Shown here: positions 27,307 to 36,129 of the stretch, in pieces
Position numbering within the stretch: position 1 is the first letter of the stretch
How the letters are laid out: each line of letters starts with the position of its first letter
Assembly: GCF_014333585.1 (NCBI RefSeq)
Contig: NZ_JACSCW010000001.1
Location: forward strand, 248,001-312,000
Direction of reading: 5' to 3'
DNA from: Hymenobacter sp. BT188
GTDB lineage: Bacteria > Bacteroidota > Bacteroidia > Cytophagales > Hymenobacteraceae
DNA: 64,000 bases
The notes under the pieces: model-generated
Told to the model about the DNA's origin: nothing
The model's database searches: none
The model's input: only the letters and a program-made list of their open reading frames with translations
Program-made: the position numbers and the translations under genes

Positions 27307-30300
27307 TTAAGTAGGCGCCGGTGCCGGATTCTGGTCGGGGAGCGGCGTGAAAGGCGGTGCGTCTACGGAAGAGGTAAGGGCAGGGGCGGAGTGGTTCTGG
27401 TGATACTGCTCCAAGGCTTTGCGACCCAGCAGGCGAAACACCACCGGCGTGACGATGATGTCGAGTAGGGTGGAAGATAAAAGCCCCCCAAGTATGACCA
27501 CGGCCACCGGATACAGGATTTCCTTGCCGGGCGCGTCTTTGGCCAGGGTCAGTGGCACGAGGGCCAGGGCCGCGACCAGCGCCGTCATCAGCACGGGCAC
27601 GAGGCGCTCCAAGGAGCCGCGCAGAATCATCTTATCGGAGAACGATTCGCCCTCTTTTTCCACCAGATGGATGTAGTGGGAAATCATCATGATGCCGTTG
27701 CGGGAGGCAATGCCGGTGAGCGTGATAAAGCCAACCAGCGAGGCGATACTAAGCGTGCCGCCCGTAAGCAGCACCGCCGCCACCGAGCCGATGAGGGCCA
27801 GCGGAATATTGAGCATAATCTGGGCGACGAGGAGCCAGGACTTGAAATGAGCGTAGAGCACCAGAAAAATGCCCCCCAGCGAGAACAAACTCAGCCACAA
27901 AATCTTGCTGCTGGCGGCCTGCTGGCTCTCAAATTGCCCCCCATAGGTGAGGTAGTAGCCCGTGGGTAGCTTCACCTGCTCGCGAATGCGCTGCTGCATT
28001 TCCTGCACGGCGCTGCCTAGGTCGCGGCCCGCTACGTTGGCCGAGATGGTGATGCGGCGCTGGGTGTTTTCGTGGTTGATGGTATTGGGGCCGGGCTCGT
28101 AGCTTACGTCGGCCACGGCGCTGACCGGCACGAAGCCGCCGCTGGGCGTTTCGAGGCGGGTGGCAGCAATCTGGTTGAGGTCGGCGCGCAGGGAGTCGGG
28201 CAGCTTCACGATGAGCTCGAAGCTCTGTTGGCCCTGCAAAATGCGCGACACCACGGCACCCTGAAACAGCGTTTCCAGGTCCTGCACTACTTCGCCCCGG
28301 GGCAAGCCAAGGGCGCGAATAGCGTCTTCGCGGGGCCGAATAAGCAGCTGGGGCACCTGTACCTGCTTTTCAACCTGCAAATCAACTACGCCCGGCACTG
28401 TGGCGGCCACGTCCCGAACTTCATTGGCGTAGCGGCGCAGTTCCAGCAAGTCGTTGCCAAAAACCTTGATAGCGACCTGAGCCCGCACGCCCGACAGCAG
28501 GTGGTCGAGGCGGTGGGAAATAGGCTGACCTACGTTCACGCTGACGCCTTGCAGCAAACTCAGGCGCTGACGCAGATCATTTAGGATTACGTCTTTTTCG
28601 CGGCGCTCCAGGCCTTCTTTTTCCAACTCTTCGTCCGTTTTGAAGGCTACCTCAATTTCCGAGTTATTCACCGATTCGGCGTGCTCGTCCAACTCGGCGC
28701 GGCCAGTTCGGCGAGCGGTGTAAGCCACTTCTGGCACTTGCAGCATCTGCTTTTCGGCAATGGTGCCGAGGCGGTTCGATTCGGCCAGGGACGTGCCGGC
28801 GGGGGCCGAAAAGTTGATGGTAAGTGAGCCTTCGTTGAAAGGCGGCAAAAACTCGGTTCCGAAGAAAGGCACCGTGGCCGCCGCCAGTACAAACAGAAGT
28901 CCCGTGGTGCCCAGAATCAGCTTGGGGTGCCGAAAGCCGAAGCTCAGCAGACGCGTATCCTTGGCCTTCAGCCAGCGCACCAGGCGGCTGTCCTGCTCGG
29001 CGTGCATCTTCATTTTGGGCAATAGATAGTAGCACAGCACCGGCGTTACGGTTAGGGAAACGAACAGGGAGGCGATAATGCTGGTAATGTAGGCTACGCC
29101 CAGCGGCGCAAAAATCCGTCCTTCCATACCCGACAGCGCGAACAGCGGCAGGAACACGAGCACCACGATGATAGTAGCGTACACAATGGAGTTACGCACC
29201 TCGCTGGATGCCTCATAAATCACCTGCAAAGCCGGGCGTGGCTGAGCCAACTGCCGGTTTTCGCGCAAACGCCGAAACACGTTCTCCACGTCCACAATGG
29301 CGTCGTCAACTAACTCACCGATGGCAATTGCGAGTCCGCCCAGCGTGAGCGTGTTGATAGAAATGCCCCCCAGCTTGAAAACCAGGGCCGTAACGAGCAA
29401 GGATAACGGAATGGCAGTAAGCGAGATAATCGTGGTGCGCACATTCAGCAGGAAGGCAAACAGCACAATGACCACCAGAATGGCACCGTCGCGCAGGGCT
29501 TCTTCCACGTTGGTAAGCGAGGCGTTGATGAACTCGGCCTGCTGAAACAAACGGGTATTGAAGCGCACATCGGCGGGCAAGGAAGGCTGCAAGTCGGAGA
29601 GGGCGGCTTCGATCTGGCGGGTAAGCTCGGGAGTGCTGGCGCCGGGCTGCTTCTCAATGCTAAGAATGACGGCCGGCTGGCCGTTTACGCTGCCATCGCC
29701 GCGCTTAAAACGTCCCCCAAACTGCACCGTGGCTACTTGTTTCACCGTGACCGGCGAACCGTTGCGGTAGCTCACGATGATGTTCTCAATATCCTCCACG
29801 GAGCGCAGCCGACCAAGGTTGCGAATGAGAACTTCCGAGCCATTGCGGTCGAAAAAGTTGCCCGTGGTATTCAGGTTCGACTGGCGCAGCGCCTCTTCCA
29901 GCTGGTTGATAGTTAGGCCCGTAGCATTAAGGCGTGGCAAATCAACGAGCACCTGATATTGGCGCTGCTCGCCGCCAATGGGAATGACTTGCGCCACGCC
30001 CGCAATGCTGAGCAGGCGCTGACGAACGGTGTAGTCGGCGAGGGTACGCAGGTCGGCAGCGTTGGTCTGTTGTTCTGGTTGTAGCTGGTTCTGGGAGGCA
30101 ATTGTGTTCCTCGTTGCAGGCGGCGCGTTTCCACTGGTCAGGCCGACGAGCATAATCTGGCCCATCACGGAGGAAATAGGGCCCAATACCGGCGAAATGC
30201 CCTCTGGCAATTGCTCTTGCACGGTTTGGAGCTTCTCGCTCACGATTTGCCGGGCTGTGAAGATGTCAGTGCCGTAGTTAAATTCGATGAACACCATGCC

Positions 30301-30570
30301 CAGGCCCACGGCCGAGTTGGAGCGCACCGCCTCCACGCCGGTGGCGCCGTTTAGGGCCGTTTCTACGGGCCGCGTCACGAGGGCTTCTACCTCTTCGGGA
30401 GCCATGCCGGGCGCTTCCAGGAACACCGTCACGCGGGGGCGGTCCAGGTCGGGCAGCACATCTACGGGCAGACCGCGCAGGGTAGCGAAGCCGCCGATGA
30501 GCAGCGCCAGGGCGAAAGCCAGCGTGAGCAGGCGGTTTTCGAGGGAAAAACGAATGATGCGGTCGAGCAT
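27307..30570 (-). CDS. CusA/CzcA-type heavy-metal RND efflux pump
   Basis: The 1087-aa product has the RND layout: TM1 near the N-terminus (MLDRIIRFSLENRLLTL), a large periplasmic loop, six TMs, a second periplasmic loop and the remaining TMs. The TM4 segment GELVDDAIVDVEN carries the acidic residues for proton relay and resembles the heavy-metal (HME) subclass. The C-terminal tail of about 45 residues is Pro/Ala/His-rich and not conserved. It is the last gene of the pump operon TolC-like, periplasmic HGGEDHGE protein, adaptor, RND. A nested palindromic repeat separates it from the adaptor. The metal is probably Cu(I) or Ag(I), by context; Zn/Co cannot be excluded from the sequence. Confidence 0.92.
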   Translation of the reverse strand: MLDRIIRFSLENRLLTLAFALALLIGGFATLRGLPVDVLPDLDRPRVTVFLEAPGMAPEEVEALVTRPVETALNGATGVEAVRSNSAVGLGMVFIEFNYGTDIFTARQIVSEKLQTVQEQLPEGISPVLGPISSVMGQIMLVGLTSGNAPPATRNTIASQNQLQPEQQTNAADLRTLADYTVRQRLLSIAGVAQVIPIGGEQRQYQVLVDLPRLNATGLTINQLEEALRQSNLNTTGNFFDRNGSEVLIRNLGRLRSVEDIENIIVSYRNGSPVTVKQVATVQFGGRFKRGDGSVNGQPAVILSIEKQPGASTPELTRQIEAALSDLQPSLPADVRFNTRLFQQAEFINASLTNVEEALRDGAILVVIVLFAFLLNVRTTIISLTAIPLSLLVTALVFKLGGISINTLTLGGLAIAIGELVDDAIVDVENVFRRLRENRQLAQPRPALQVIYEASSEVRNSIVYATIIVVLVFLPLFALSGMEGRIFAPLGVAYITSIIASLFVSLTVTPVLCYYLLPKMKMHAEQDSRLVRWLKAKDTRLLSFGFRHPKLILGTTGLLFVLAAATVPFFGTEFLPPFNEGSLTINFSAPAGTSLAESNRLGTIAEKQMLQVPEVAYTARRTGRAELDEHAESVNNSEIEVAFKTDEELEKEGLERREKDVILNDLRQRLSLLQGVSVNVGQPISHRLDHLLSGVRAQVAIKVFGNDLLELRRYANEVRDVAATVPGVVDLQVEKQVQVPQLLIRPREDAIRALGLPRGEVVQDLETLFQGAVVSRILQGQQSFELIVKLPDSLRADLNQIAATRLETPSGGFVPVSAVADVSYEPGPNTINHENTQRRITISANVAGRDLGSAVQEMQQRIREQVKLPTGYYLTYGGQFESQQAASSKILWLSLFSLGGIFLVLYAHFKSWLLVAQIMLNIPLALIGSVAAVLLTGGTLSIASLVGFITLTGIASRNGIMMISHYIHLVEKEGESFSDKMILRGSLERLVPVLMTALVAALALVPLTLAKDAPGKEILYPVAVVILGGLLSSTLLDIIVTPVVFRLLGRKALEQYHQNHSAPALTSSVDAPPFTPLPDQNPAPAPT

Positions 30571-30693
30571 AGCAGGGGCGCGGGTTGTTCTAGTGGGGCC
30601 TCACCCCCGGCCCCGGTTCGCTTGAGGCGCGAAGCCTAGGGGAGAGGGGAGCCACGGCGGTTTGAGGTTTAGAGGAAGTTTTTATTCAGTCAG

Positions 30694-30939
30694 GCGGTCA
30701 TGCAGAGCGCAGCCAAGCATCACGCGTGCGGATGTTGTGGTAGTAACTCACTCCATTAGGCGGTCATGCTGAGCGGAGTCGAAGCATCTCTACCGCTTCG
30801 TTGAGCAACACCGTTGAGAGTAGTAACCAGTAGAGATGCTTCGACGAGCGGACGCCAGATCTAGCATGACTGCCTGTTTTGATTGAGTTACTATTCATGC
30901 GTCAGCACGCGTGATGCTTGGCTGCGCTCTGCATGACCG
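30694..30939. repeat. Composite palindromic repeat: family A-prime nested in the loop of family A
   Basis: Outer arms 30694-30726 and 30908-30939 are of the TGCAGAGC type (CATGCAGAGCGCAGCCAAGC). The inner arms 30760-30792 and 30831-30874 are of the TGCTGAGC type (CATGCTGAGCGGAGTCGAAGC); the right inner arm is altered at 30845-30865. It lies between the adaptor and RND genes of the metal-efflux operon. A separate short GC-rich stretch at 30597-30655 (CACCCCCGGCCCC ... GGGGAGAGGGGAGCC) looks like another repeat type. Confidence 0.88.
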
Positions 30940-30942
30940 TCA

Positions 30943-32106
30943 TTACTGATTCAAGTACACCGACTTCAGCTGGTAGGTATTCTGCGTTACCACCCGCTCG
31001 CCTTCGGTTAGGCCTTCGGCGATGGTGGTTTGCTGATCGTCGGCGGCACCGGGGCGGATGTGCCGGAGCTTGAAGACTTCGGGGGCGGTGTGCACAAAGA
31101 CTGCCGGGCGGCCGCCAACGTCGGTGACGGCGCTGGTAGGCACGGCGAGCTGGGCCGCGGCACCACTGGTTTGCACGCGCACATTCACGCTTTGGCCAGG
31201 CCGGAGCGCAGAGCTGCCTTGCACGGACAACACCAGTTCGCGGGCCTGATTTACGGGGTTGACCACATTGCTGAATGATACCAGGCGGGCCGTTGCTGAA
31301 GTGCCGCCCTGCAAACCTTCAATGACAAACCGGCTGGCTTCATTCACCTGACTCATATCACCGGCAAACACCTGGGCCTGCACATACAGCTGGCTGGGAT
31401 TGATAACGCGCAGCAGCTCGTCGCCCTGGTTTACCTGCTGCCCCACGGCCAGCCCAAACACATCGACAGTGCCAGTGATGGGCGCCCGCAGCTCGGCACG
31501 GCGCTGGCTGCTTTGGTTGTTTAAGATGCCGGCGTTCTGGCGGGCTTGGCGCAGACGCAGCTCGGCGGCAACTACATCTTTGCGGGCCGCTATGTCCTCG
31601 ATGCTTTTGAGGCGGGCGTAATCCTGTTGGGCTCCGCGCAGCTCGGCCTGAGCATTAGCGCGGTCGGTGGCCAGCCCGATCTGCTCGGTGGCGGCCAGGG
31701 TTTGATCGAGCACTGCCAACACCTGGCCGGCCTTCACGTTCTGACCCACGCGCACATTCAGGGATACCAGGCGGCCGGTTTGGGGCGCTACCACGCGGCC
31801 CTCGCCGCCGGGCGCGGCCGTCACCTGGCCGAGCAAAGTACGGCGGGTGAGCAGGGTGTCAGAGGCAACCAGCTGGGTGCGAATCTCGAACAGAAATTGG
31901 CTTTCCTTGGGCATAATTACCTCATCGGGAGCGCCCGAGCTAACCCCGGGAGCACCGGAGGCGGTTTCGCCGTGGTCTTCGCCGCCGTGAGCCTCCAGTG
32001 GGCGCGGCGGGGGCAGGAAAACCGCAAACAGGCCGCAAAGCAGAGTTGTCAGCAGCAGGCTGGTCGCTTTCCAATGGCGGAAGGATAATTTTTGAGATGT
32101 TTTCAT
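30943..32106 (-). CDS. RND efflux periplasmic adaptor (CusB/HlyD family)
   Basis: The 387-aa product has an N-terminal membrane/signal segment, then a metal-ligand-rich motif HGGEDHGE, a barrel-sandwich hybrid (GRVVAPQTGRLVSLNVRVGQ and NVKAGQVLAVLDQT), a coiled-coil hairpin (about residues 145-205, rich in Ala/Gln/Arg), then the beta-barrel and membrane-proximal domains ending YQLKSVYLNQ. It links the RND pump to the TolC-like channel. Its start overlaps the preceding gene by four bases. The HGGEDHGE motif is repeated in that gene, a likely metal-handling element. Confidence 0.92.
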   Translation of the reverse strand: MKTSQKLSFRHWKATSLLLTTLLCGLFAVFLPPPRPLEAHGGEDHGETASGAPGVSSGAPDEVIMPKESQFLFEIRTQLVASDTLLTRRTLLGQVTAAPGGEGRVVAPQTGRLVSLNVRVGQNVKAGQVLAVLDQTLAATEQIGLATDRANAQAELRGAQQDYARLKSIEDIAARKDVVAAELRLRQARQNAGILNNQSSQRRAELRAPITGTVDVFGLAVGQQVNQGDELLRVINPSQLYVQAQVFAGDMSQVNEASRFVIEGLQGGTSATARLVSFSNVVNPVNQARELVLSVQGSSALRPGQSVNVRVQTSGAAAQLAVPTSAVTDVGGRPAVFVHTAPEVFKLRHIRPGAADDQQTTIAEGLTEGERVVTQNTYQLKSVYLNQ

Positions 32107-32702
32107 GAGTGTACCAAAGGCGGTTGAGCGTTGGTGGCGCGGGTCCGGCGGCGCAGGAGCAGGGCCGTGAGGGCGATACCCGCTAAAAAGCCCCCCAGCA
32201 GCAGCAAACCCATTTTCCAGGTCAGGAAAGGCTCCGTAGCGGGCGTCGCCGCCGCAACAGGAAGTTCTTTGCCTACTTCTATGCCTTTGAGGAGCATCAA
32301 ATCGGCTCGTTCGCCGGCTACAATGTTCACCGTGAGGCTATAAGCTTTGTTAGCTGGGAAATGGCCTTCTACCAAATACTCCCCCGGACCTTGGGGCGTA
32401 GCCGCAAACTGGAGCTTGTCGTTTTCGGGAACCGTGAAGGTGAGGCGGGCGCCGGAAATGGGCGCGTTAGTGGCAAAGTCTGATACAAACAGGCGTAGGT
32501 GAGCCGGCTCGCCGGCCTTTATCGGCTCGTAGCGCAGCAGCAGCTCAAACTGCGTCGACTGGCTCGTAACCGAGAAATACTGTGCGCCCGCCGCCGTGGC
32601 CGTGGCGGTTTCGCCGTGGTCTTCACCACCGTGGGCATTGGCGGCGGGCGCCCCCAAACCGAGAAGGCCAAGCAGCAGAAAGACAAACAGATACGTTTTC
32701 AT
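32103..32702 (-). CDS. Membrane-anchored periplasmic Ig-like protein with HGGEDHGE motif, in metal-efflux operon
   Basis: The 199-aa product has a signal peptide (VFLLLGLLGLGAPAANA), the motif HGGEDHGE directly after it, a beta-rich domain (about residues 45-145, FELLLRYEPIKAGEPAHLRLFV ... ISGARLTFTVP, resembling FixH/YtkA- or DUF4198-like folds), one C-terminal TM (LLLLGGFLAGIALTALLL) and a basic tail. It overlaps both neighbours by four bases, so it is a core member of the operon and may deliver metal to the adaptor. I do not recognise a named family. Confidence 0.75.
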   Translation of the reverse strand: MKTYLFVFLLLGLLGLGAPAANAHGGEDHGETATATAAGAQYFSVTSQSTQFELLLRYEPIKAGEPAHLRLFVSDFATNAPISGARLTFTVPENDKLQFAATPQGPGEYLVEGHFPANKAYSLTVNIVAGERADLMLLKGIEVGKELPVAAATPATEPFLTWKMGLLLLGGFLAGIALTALLLRRRTRATNAQPPLVHS

Positions 32703-33937
32703 TGGCCGCGTAAAAAGTTAAGTTGAATAAGTGCTTCCTGGTAGCCGCGCACCGCGTCGAGGTAGTCGGTGCGGATTTGGAAGGCCTGATTAACGCTCTG
32801 CACAAACAGGTAGTAGCTCACTTCCCCGGCCTTAAACAAGCGCTGGGCCGTGCTGACAATGGTCTTGGACTGAGGCAAACCGGTCTGCTGAAAATAGCGC
32901 ACACTGGCCTCAAACTTAGCTACGTCGGCCAGGGCCTGTTGGTACTCGCGGCTGACTTCCAGCGTGGTAGCGGCGCGCTGCGCGAGCGAAGCCTGCAACC
33001 GGGCATCGGCGGCCTGCACCTGTGAGCGGTAGGTCCAGAAGTACAGCGGCAGCGACAAGCCGGCCTGGAAACGGTTCCGGACCGGCGAATCCCGCTCGCC
33101 CTGATTTTGGTAGCCGAGCACTACGCCCGGCAGCGCCCTCGCCCGCGCCAACCGCAGGTTCAGCCGACTCACTTCAATGTTCTGCGAAGCAAACGCCAGC
33201 TGTGGATTAGCTTGCAACTGGGCGCTATCAGGGGGCACTATGGCATTGCTGGGAGGCAAAACCAAGGTTCCCAAGCCCATTAGATCGGCGCCGGTGGTCA
33301 GTTCGGCGGTGGGCTGGCCCAGCAACAAGCCCAGCCGGACTTGGGCGGCGTGGCGGTCGGCGGCGGCTTGCTGGAGGCGGTTGGCGGCCTGCCGCGACTC
33401 GGCCTCGGTGCTCACACGCTGCAAATAATCGACTTCGCCGGCGTTGTAGAGGCGCTCCGAGGCAGTGGCGAGCGTACGCAGCAAGCTATCCTGGCTGGCA
33501 AGCTGGCGCTGCTGGGCCTCAGCAATTTGCAGAGCCAGATAGCTCAGGCGCACATCGCGCTGCACGATATTGCGACTGATCTGCTGGTTACGTTGCGCCA
33601 GCGTCACCTGCGCCCGCCCAACCTGCGCCTGGCGCGTGTACACGGTCGGAAACTCAAACGTCTGCTGAGCGCCCAACGTGTAAAATGCGCCCGTGGGACT
33701 TTCCACGATAACACCCGGATTTATCAGCGAAAAAGCCCCCCGCCGCAAGGCCTCCTGCTCGCGCTGCTCCGCCCCCGACTGCCGCAACACCGGGCTTACC
33801 CGCAAGGCGCCAGCCAGGGCACTATCGAGGCTGATTACTTGCTGAGCGTGCGCGGGAAGCGTAAGCAATAACACCCCAAGGGCTACCAGGAGCCTGATTG
33901 TGGGGCGTTTATAGTGATATGCAAGGAGGTTGTTCAC
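32699..33937 (-). CDS. TolC family outer-membrane factor of the metal-efflux operon
   Basis: The 412-aa product has a signal peptide (LLVALGVLLLTLPAHAQ) and the TolC repeat architecture: two long helical hairpins rich in Gln/Ala/Arg around residues 40-210 and 230-410. VISLDSALAGALRVSPVLRQ is the usual opening and LFKAGEVSYYLFVQSVNQA the conserved loop of the second half. It would form the outer-membrane exit duct of the CusCBA-like pump. The gene is first of a coupled set of three (ATGA overlaps) and thus probably follows the operon promoter in 33938-34061. Confidence 0.9.
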   Translation of the reverse strand: MNNLLAYHYKRPTIRLLVALGVLLLTLPAHAQQVISLDSALAGALRVSPVLRQSGAEQREQEALRRGAFSLINPGVIVESPTGAFYTLGAQQTFEFPTVYTRQAQVGRAQVTLAQRNQQISRNIVQRDVRLSYLALQIAEAQQRQLASQDSLLRTLATASERLYNAGEVDYLQRVSTEAESRQAANRLQQAAADRHAAQVRLGLLLGQPTAELTTGADLMGLGTLVLPPSNAIVPPDSAQLQANPQLAFASQNIEVSRLNLRLARARALPGVVLGYQNQGERDSPVRNRFQAGLSLPLYFWTYRSQVQAADARLQASLAQRAATTLEVSREYQQALADVAKFEASVRYFQQTGLPQSKTIVSTAQRLFKAGEVSYYLFVQSVNQAFQIRTDYLDAVRGYQEALIQLNFLRGQ

Positions 33938-34061
33938 TGAGAGAAGGACCTGTTGTTACTTCTTAGTTTCTGACTACAAATCCAGCCCGTTGATCATGCT
34001 TAGCAGCGCGCTGCGTGACGGTTCTGTGGGGCTTTCGGGAAGGCGCTTGCTTCTAAACAGC

Positions 34062-34862
34062 TCAGCTTTGCTTCACCAGGTCCATGTTGCACACGGGGCA
34101 TTTGCCGGGCTTGGTGCTCGCGCTGCCTTCGCATTTCATCGGGCACTCATATACTGCACTCGTGGCTTTGGCCGCACCGCCGTGCTGTTTCAGCCACTCA
34201 TTGAACTGCTGAATCTCCTTTTGCTGCTCCGTAATCATCTGTTGGGCCATCTTCTTTAGCTCGGGGTCGGTGCCCTGGGCTACTTCCAGTTTGGCCATGT
34301 CCACGGCGCTTTGGTGGTGCACGGTCATCATCATTGCAAAGTCCTTGTCCACGTCGCCAGTCGAGGTCATCGGCATCATCATGGGCTTCATAGAGGCCAT
34401 CATAGCCTGCTGAAACGGATCTTGAGGGTTCTGCGGATTATAGTTTTTGGCAGCTCCATCGAGGCGCCTAGCGGCGGCGTCCAACTGGGCAATTTCTTTC
34501 TTCTGGTCAGCAATAATCTTTTCAGCCATCTGGCGCATGGTCGCATCCTTGCCGTTTTTCAACAGCACTTCCGACATATCAACTGCGCCCTCGTGATGAG
34601 CCATCATGTGGTGAGCAAAGTCGTGGTCCTTATTGCCCTCGGGCTTGAAGGAATGCATCTCCTGCATCATATTGGCCATAGCCCCCGTCAGCGACGAGGT
34701 TGCGCCACCGGTGCTATCGGCTGCCATGCCTTCCATGGTGTGCCCGGCATGATCTTCCGTGGCAGCAGTGGTAGCGGTGGTGGTTTCGGAAGTTGTCTTA
34801 TTGTCGCAAGCGCCTAGTAATAAAGCCGCTAGCGCTGACGAAAAAAGCAGGGAGGTTTTCAT
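34062..34862 (-). CDS. Tandem DUF305 lipoprotein with C-terminal heavy-metal-binding domain
   Basis: The 266-aa product has a lipoprotein signal (LAALLLGACDN). Two DUF305 units follow: DHDFAHHMMAHHEGAVDMSEVLL (about residues 80-140) and DKDFAMMMTVHHQSAVDMAKLEV (about 170-230), each with the Met/His ligands (HHMMAHH and MMMTVHH) of this copper-linked family. The C-terminus holds YECPMKCEG ... KCPVCNMDLV, a heavy-metal-binding (YHS-like) motif with four Cys. It is probably a periplasmic copper scavenger. It is next to the pump operon and its sister lipoprotein. Confidence 0.9.
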   Translation of the reverse strand: MKTSLLFSSALAALLLGACDNKTTSETTTATTAATEDHAGHTMEGMAADSTGGATSSLTGAMANMMQEMHSFKPEGNKDHDFAHHMMAHHEGAVDMSEVLLKNGKDATMRQMAEKIIADQKKEIAQLDAAARRLDGAAKNYNPQNPQDPFQQAMMASMKPMMMPMTSTGDVDKDFAMMMTVHHQSAVDMAKLEVAQGTDPELKKMAQQMITEQQKEIQQFNEWLKQHGGAAKATSAVYECPMKCEGSASTKPGKCPVCNMDLVKQS

Positions 34863-34907
34863 GGGAAAGAAAGGTTAAACCAAAAAAGGAACAGGAATAC
34901 GCGTTGA

Positions 34908-35954
34908 TTATGATTTACGCTCCAGCTTCATCCCACACTTGGAGCAGTCGGCGGGCGTGGCGCTGATTACTTCCGGGTGCATGGGGCATACGTAGGCGGC
35001 CGCAGTAGCATTGGCGGCCGGAGCTACGTTCACGGTGAAATCGGCGGTGTGAATTTGCCCCCCATGATTGAACTGGAGGAATACGCGGTAGATGCCGGCC
35101 TGCTCGAAGCCCGTTTGGAAGCCGATGCTGGGGCCACGGTTGGCGCCCGCGTCGCCGGGGTGCACGTGCAGGTATTTCTCCGTGTCCTCGCTGATGATCA
35201 CCATGTGCCCTAAAGCGCCGAGGTAGTTATCGAGGTTGGTAACGGGCTGGCCGTTGCGGGTCACGTTCACTTGCAGGGCCAGGGGCTGTCCTACCTGCAC
35301 CGCCTTATCGAAGGAGAGCTTGGCTTCGTAGCCATCTTTCTGCCACTGCATTTGGTCTTTGGTAAACTTCACCGGGGCTTTTTTCGCGCCGGCTACCGTC
35401 ACCACCTGACGACCAAGCTGGTGGGCGCCGCCTTCGGGTTGATAATCCTGGTATAGTACGTAGTCGCCGCCGGTTTTGAAGGTAAAGGGCACATTGTACT
35501 TACCATCGGCCGTGAACTCTGGGTGTTCGTGGAAGAACTCCGACAAATCTTTGCTGACGATAATGAGGTGAATTTTCTTCTCGTGCACCACGGCCAGCGG
35601 CACGGGCGCCTTTTCCTGGCCTTCTATCTGCGGCAAGAATGACAGCGTAACAGGCTTACCAGCTTCTATTTGAGTAGGCTGAGAGGCGAAGACCATACGG
35701 TAAGTTTTGCCGTCGTTGCCAGCACCGTCGGTGTGCTCCAGGTTCATGCCGCACTTAGGGCATTTGCCGGGCTCGTTGCTCACCACTTCCGGGTGCATGG
35801 GGCAAGTGTATTGGTGCTCGCCGGAGTGGGCGGCGTCATTTGCGCTGGTGGCGTCGGTGGGGACTTCGGTGCCGGTGGAAGGCTTGTCGGAGCAACTGAT
35901 GGTGGAGAAGGTGAGGCCGGCTAGGAGCAGGCCTAAGGGAAACAGGGTTTTCAT
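34908..35954 (-). CDS. Copper-binding lipoprotein with two CPMHPEV-type heavy-metal-binding domains
   Basis: The product is 348 aa from the ATG at 35952-35954 (MKTLFPLGLLLAGLTFSTIS, lipobox TISC); in-frame starts upstream are unlikely. There is one heavy-metal-binding motif near residue 50 (YTCPMHPEV ... KCPKCGMNLEH) and one at the C-terminus (YVCPMHPEV ... DCSKCGMKLERK). Between them lies a beta-rich region with repeated segments about 110 residues long (KIHLIIVSKDLSEFFHEHPEF and HMVIISEDTEKYLHVHPGD), which looks like a duplicated metal-binding domain containing HEHPE and HVHPG. It is a likely periplasmic Cu(I)/Cu(II) buffer. Confidence 0.88.
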   Translation of the reverse strand: MKTLFPLGLLLAGLTFSTISCSDKPSTGTEVPTDATSANDAAHSGEHQYTCPMHPEVVSNEPGKCPKCGMNLEHTDGAGNDGKTYRMVFASQPTQIEAGKPVTLSFLPQIEGQEKAPVPLAVVHEKKIHLIIVSKDLSEFFHEHPEFTADGKYNVPFTFKTGGDYVLYQDYQPEGGAHQLGRQVVTVAGAKKAPVKFTKDQMQWQKDGYEAKLSFDKAVQVGQPLALQVNVTRNGQPVTNLDNYLGALGHMVIISEDTEKYLHVHPGDAGANRGPSIGFQTGFEQAGIYRVFLQFNHGGQIHTADFTVNVAPAANATAAAYVCPMHPEVISATPADCSKCGMKLERKS

Positions 35955-36066
35955 AAAAGGAGAGGGTTGGGTAAGCGAAACAGAGTGCCCTGGGGGGCTT
36001 TTTTGCAGCAGTAATAGACGGAAATGGGGCGCTAAAGTGGCGAAGCCAAAGATCGGAAAGGCACGC

Positions 36067-36115
36067 AAAAAGGTCCGCGCCAACCCACGGCTAAGCCGGG
36101 GCAGCGCGGACCTTT
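36067..36115. terminator. Bidirectional terminator-like hairpin
   Basis: The arms AAAGGTCCGCGC (36069-36080) and GCGCGGACCTTT (36104-36115) are perfect inverse complements. An A run precedes the left arm, so on the minus strand it ends in T residues. It lies 15 bases after the stop of the minus-strand His-rich gene. Confidence 0.8.
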
Positions 36116-36129
36116 GCAGACGCGAAACC

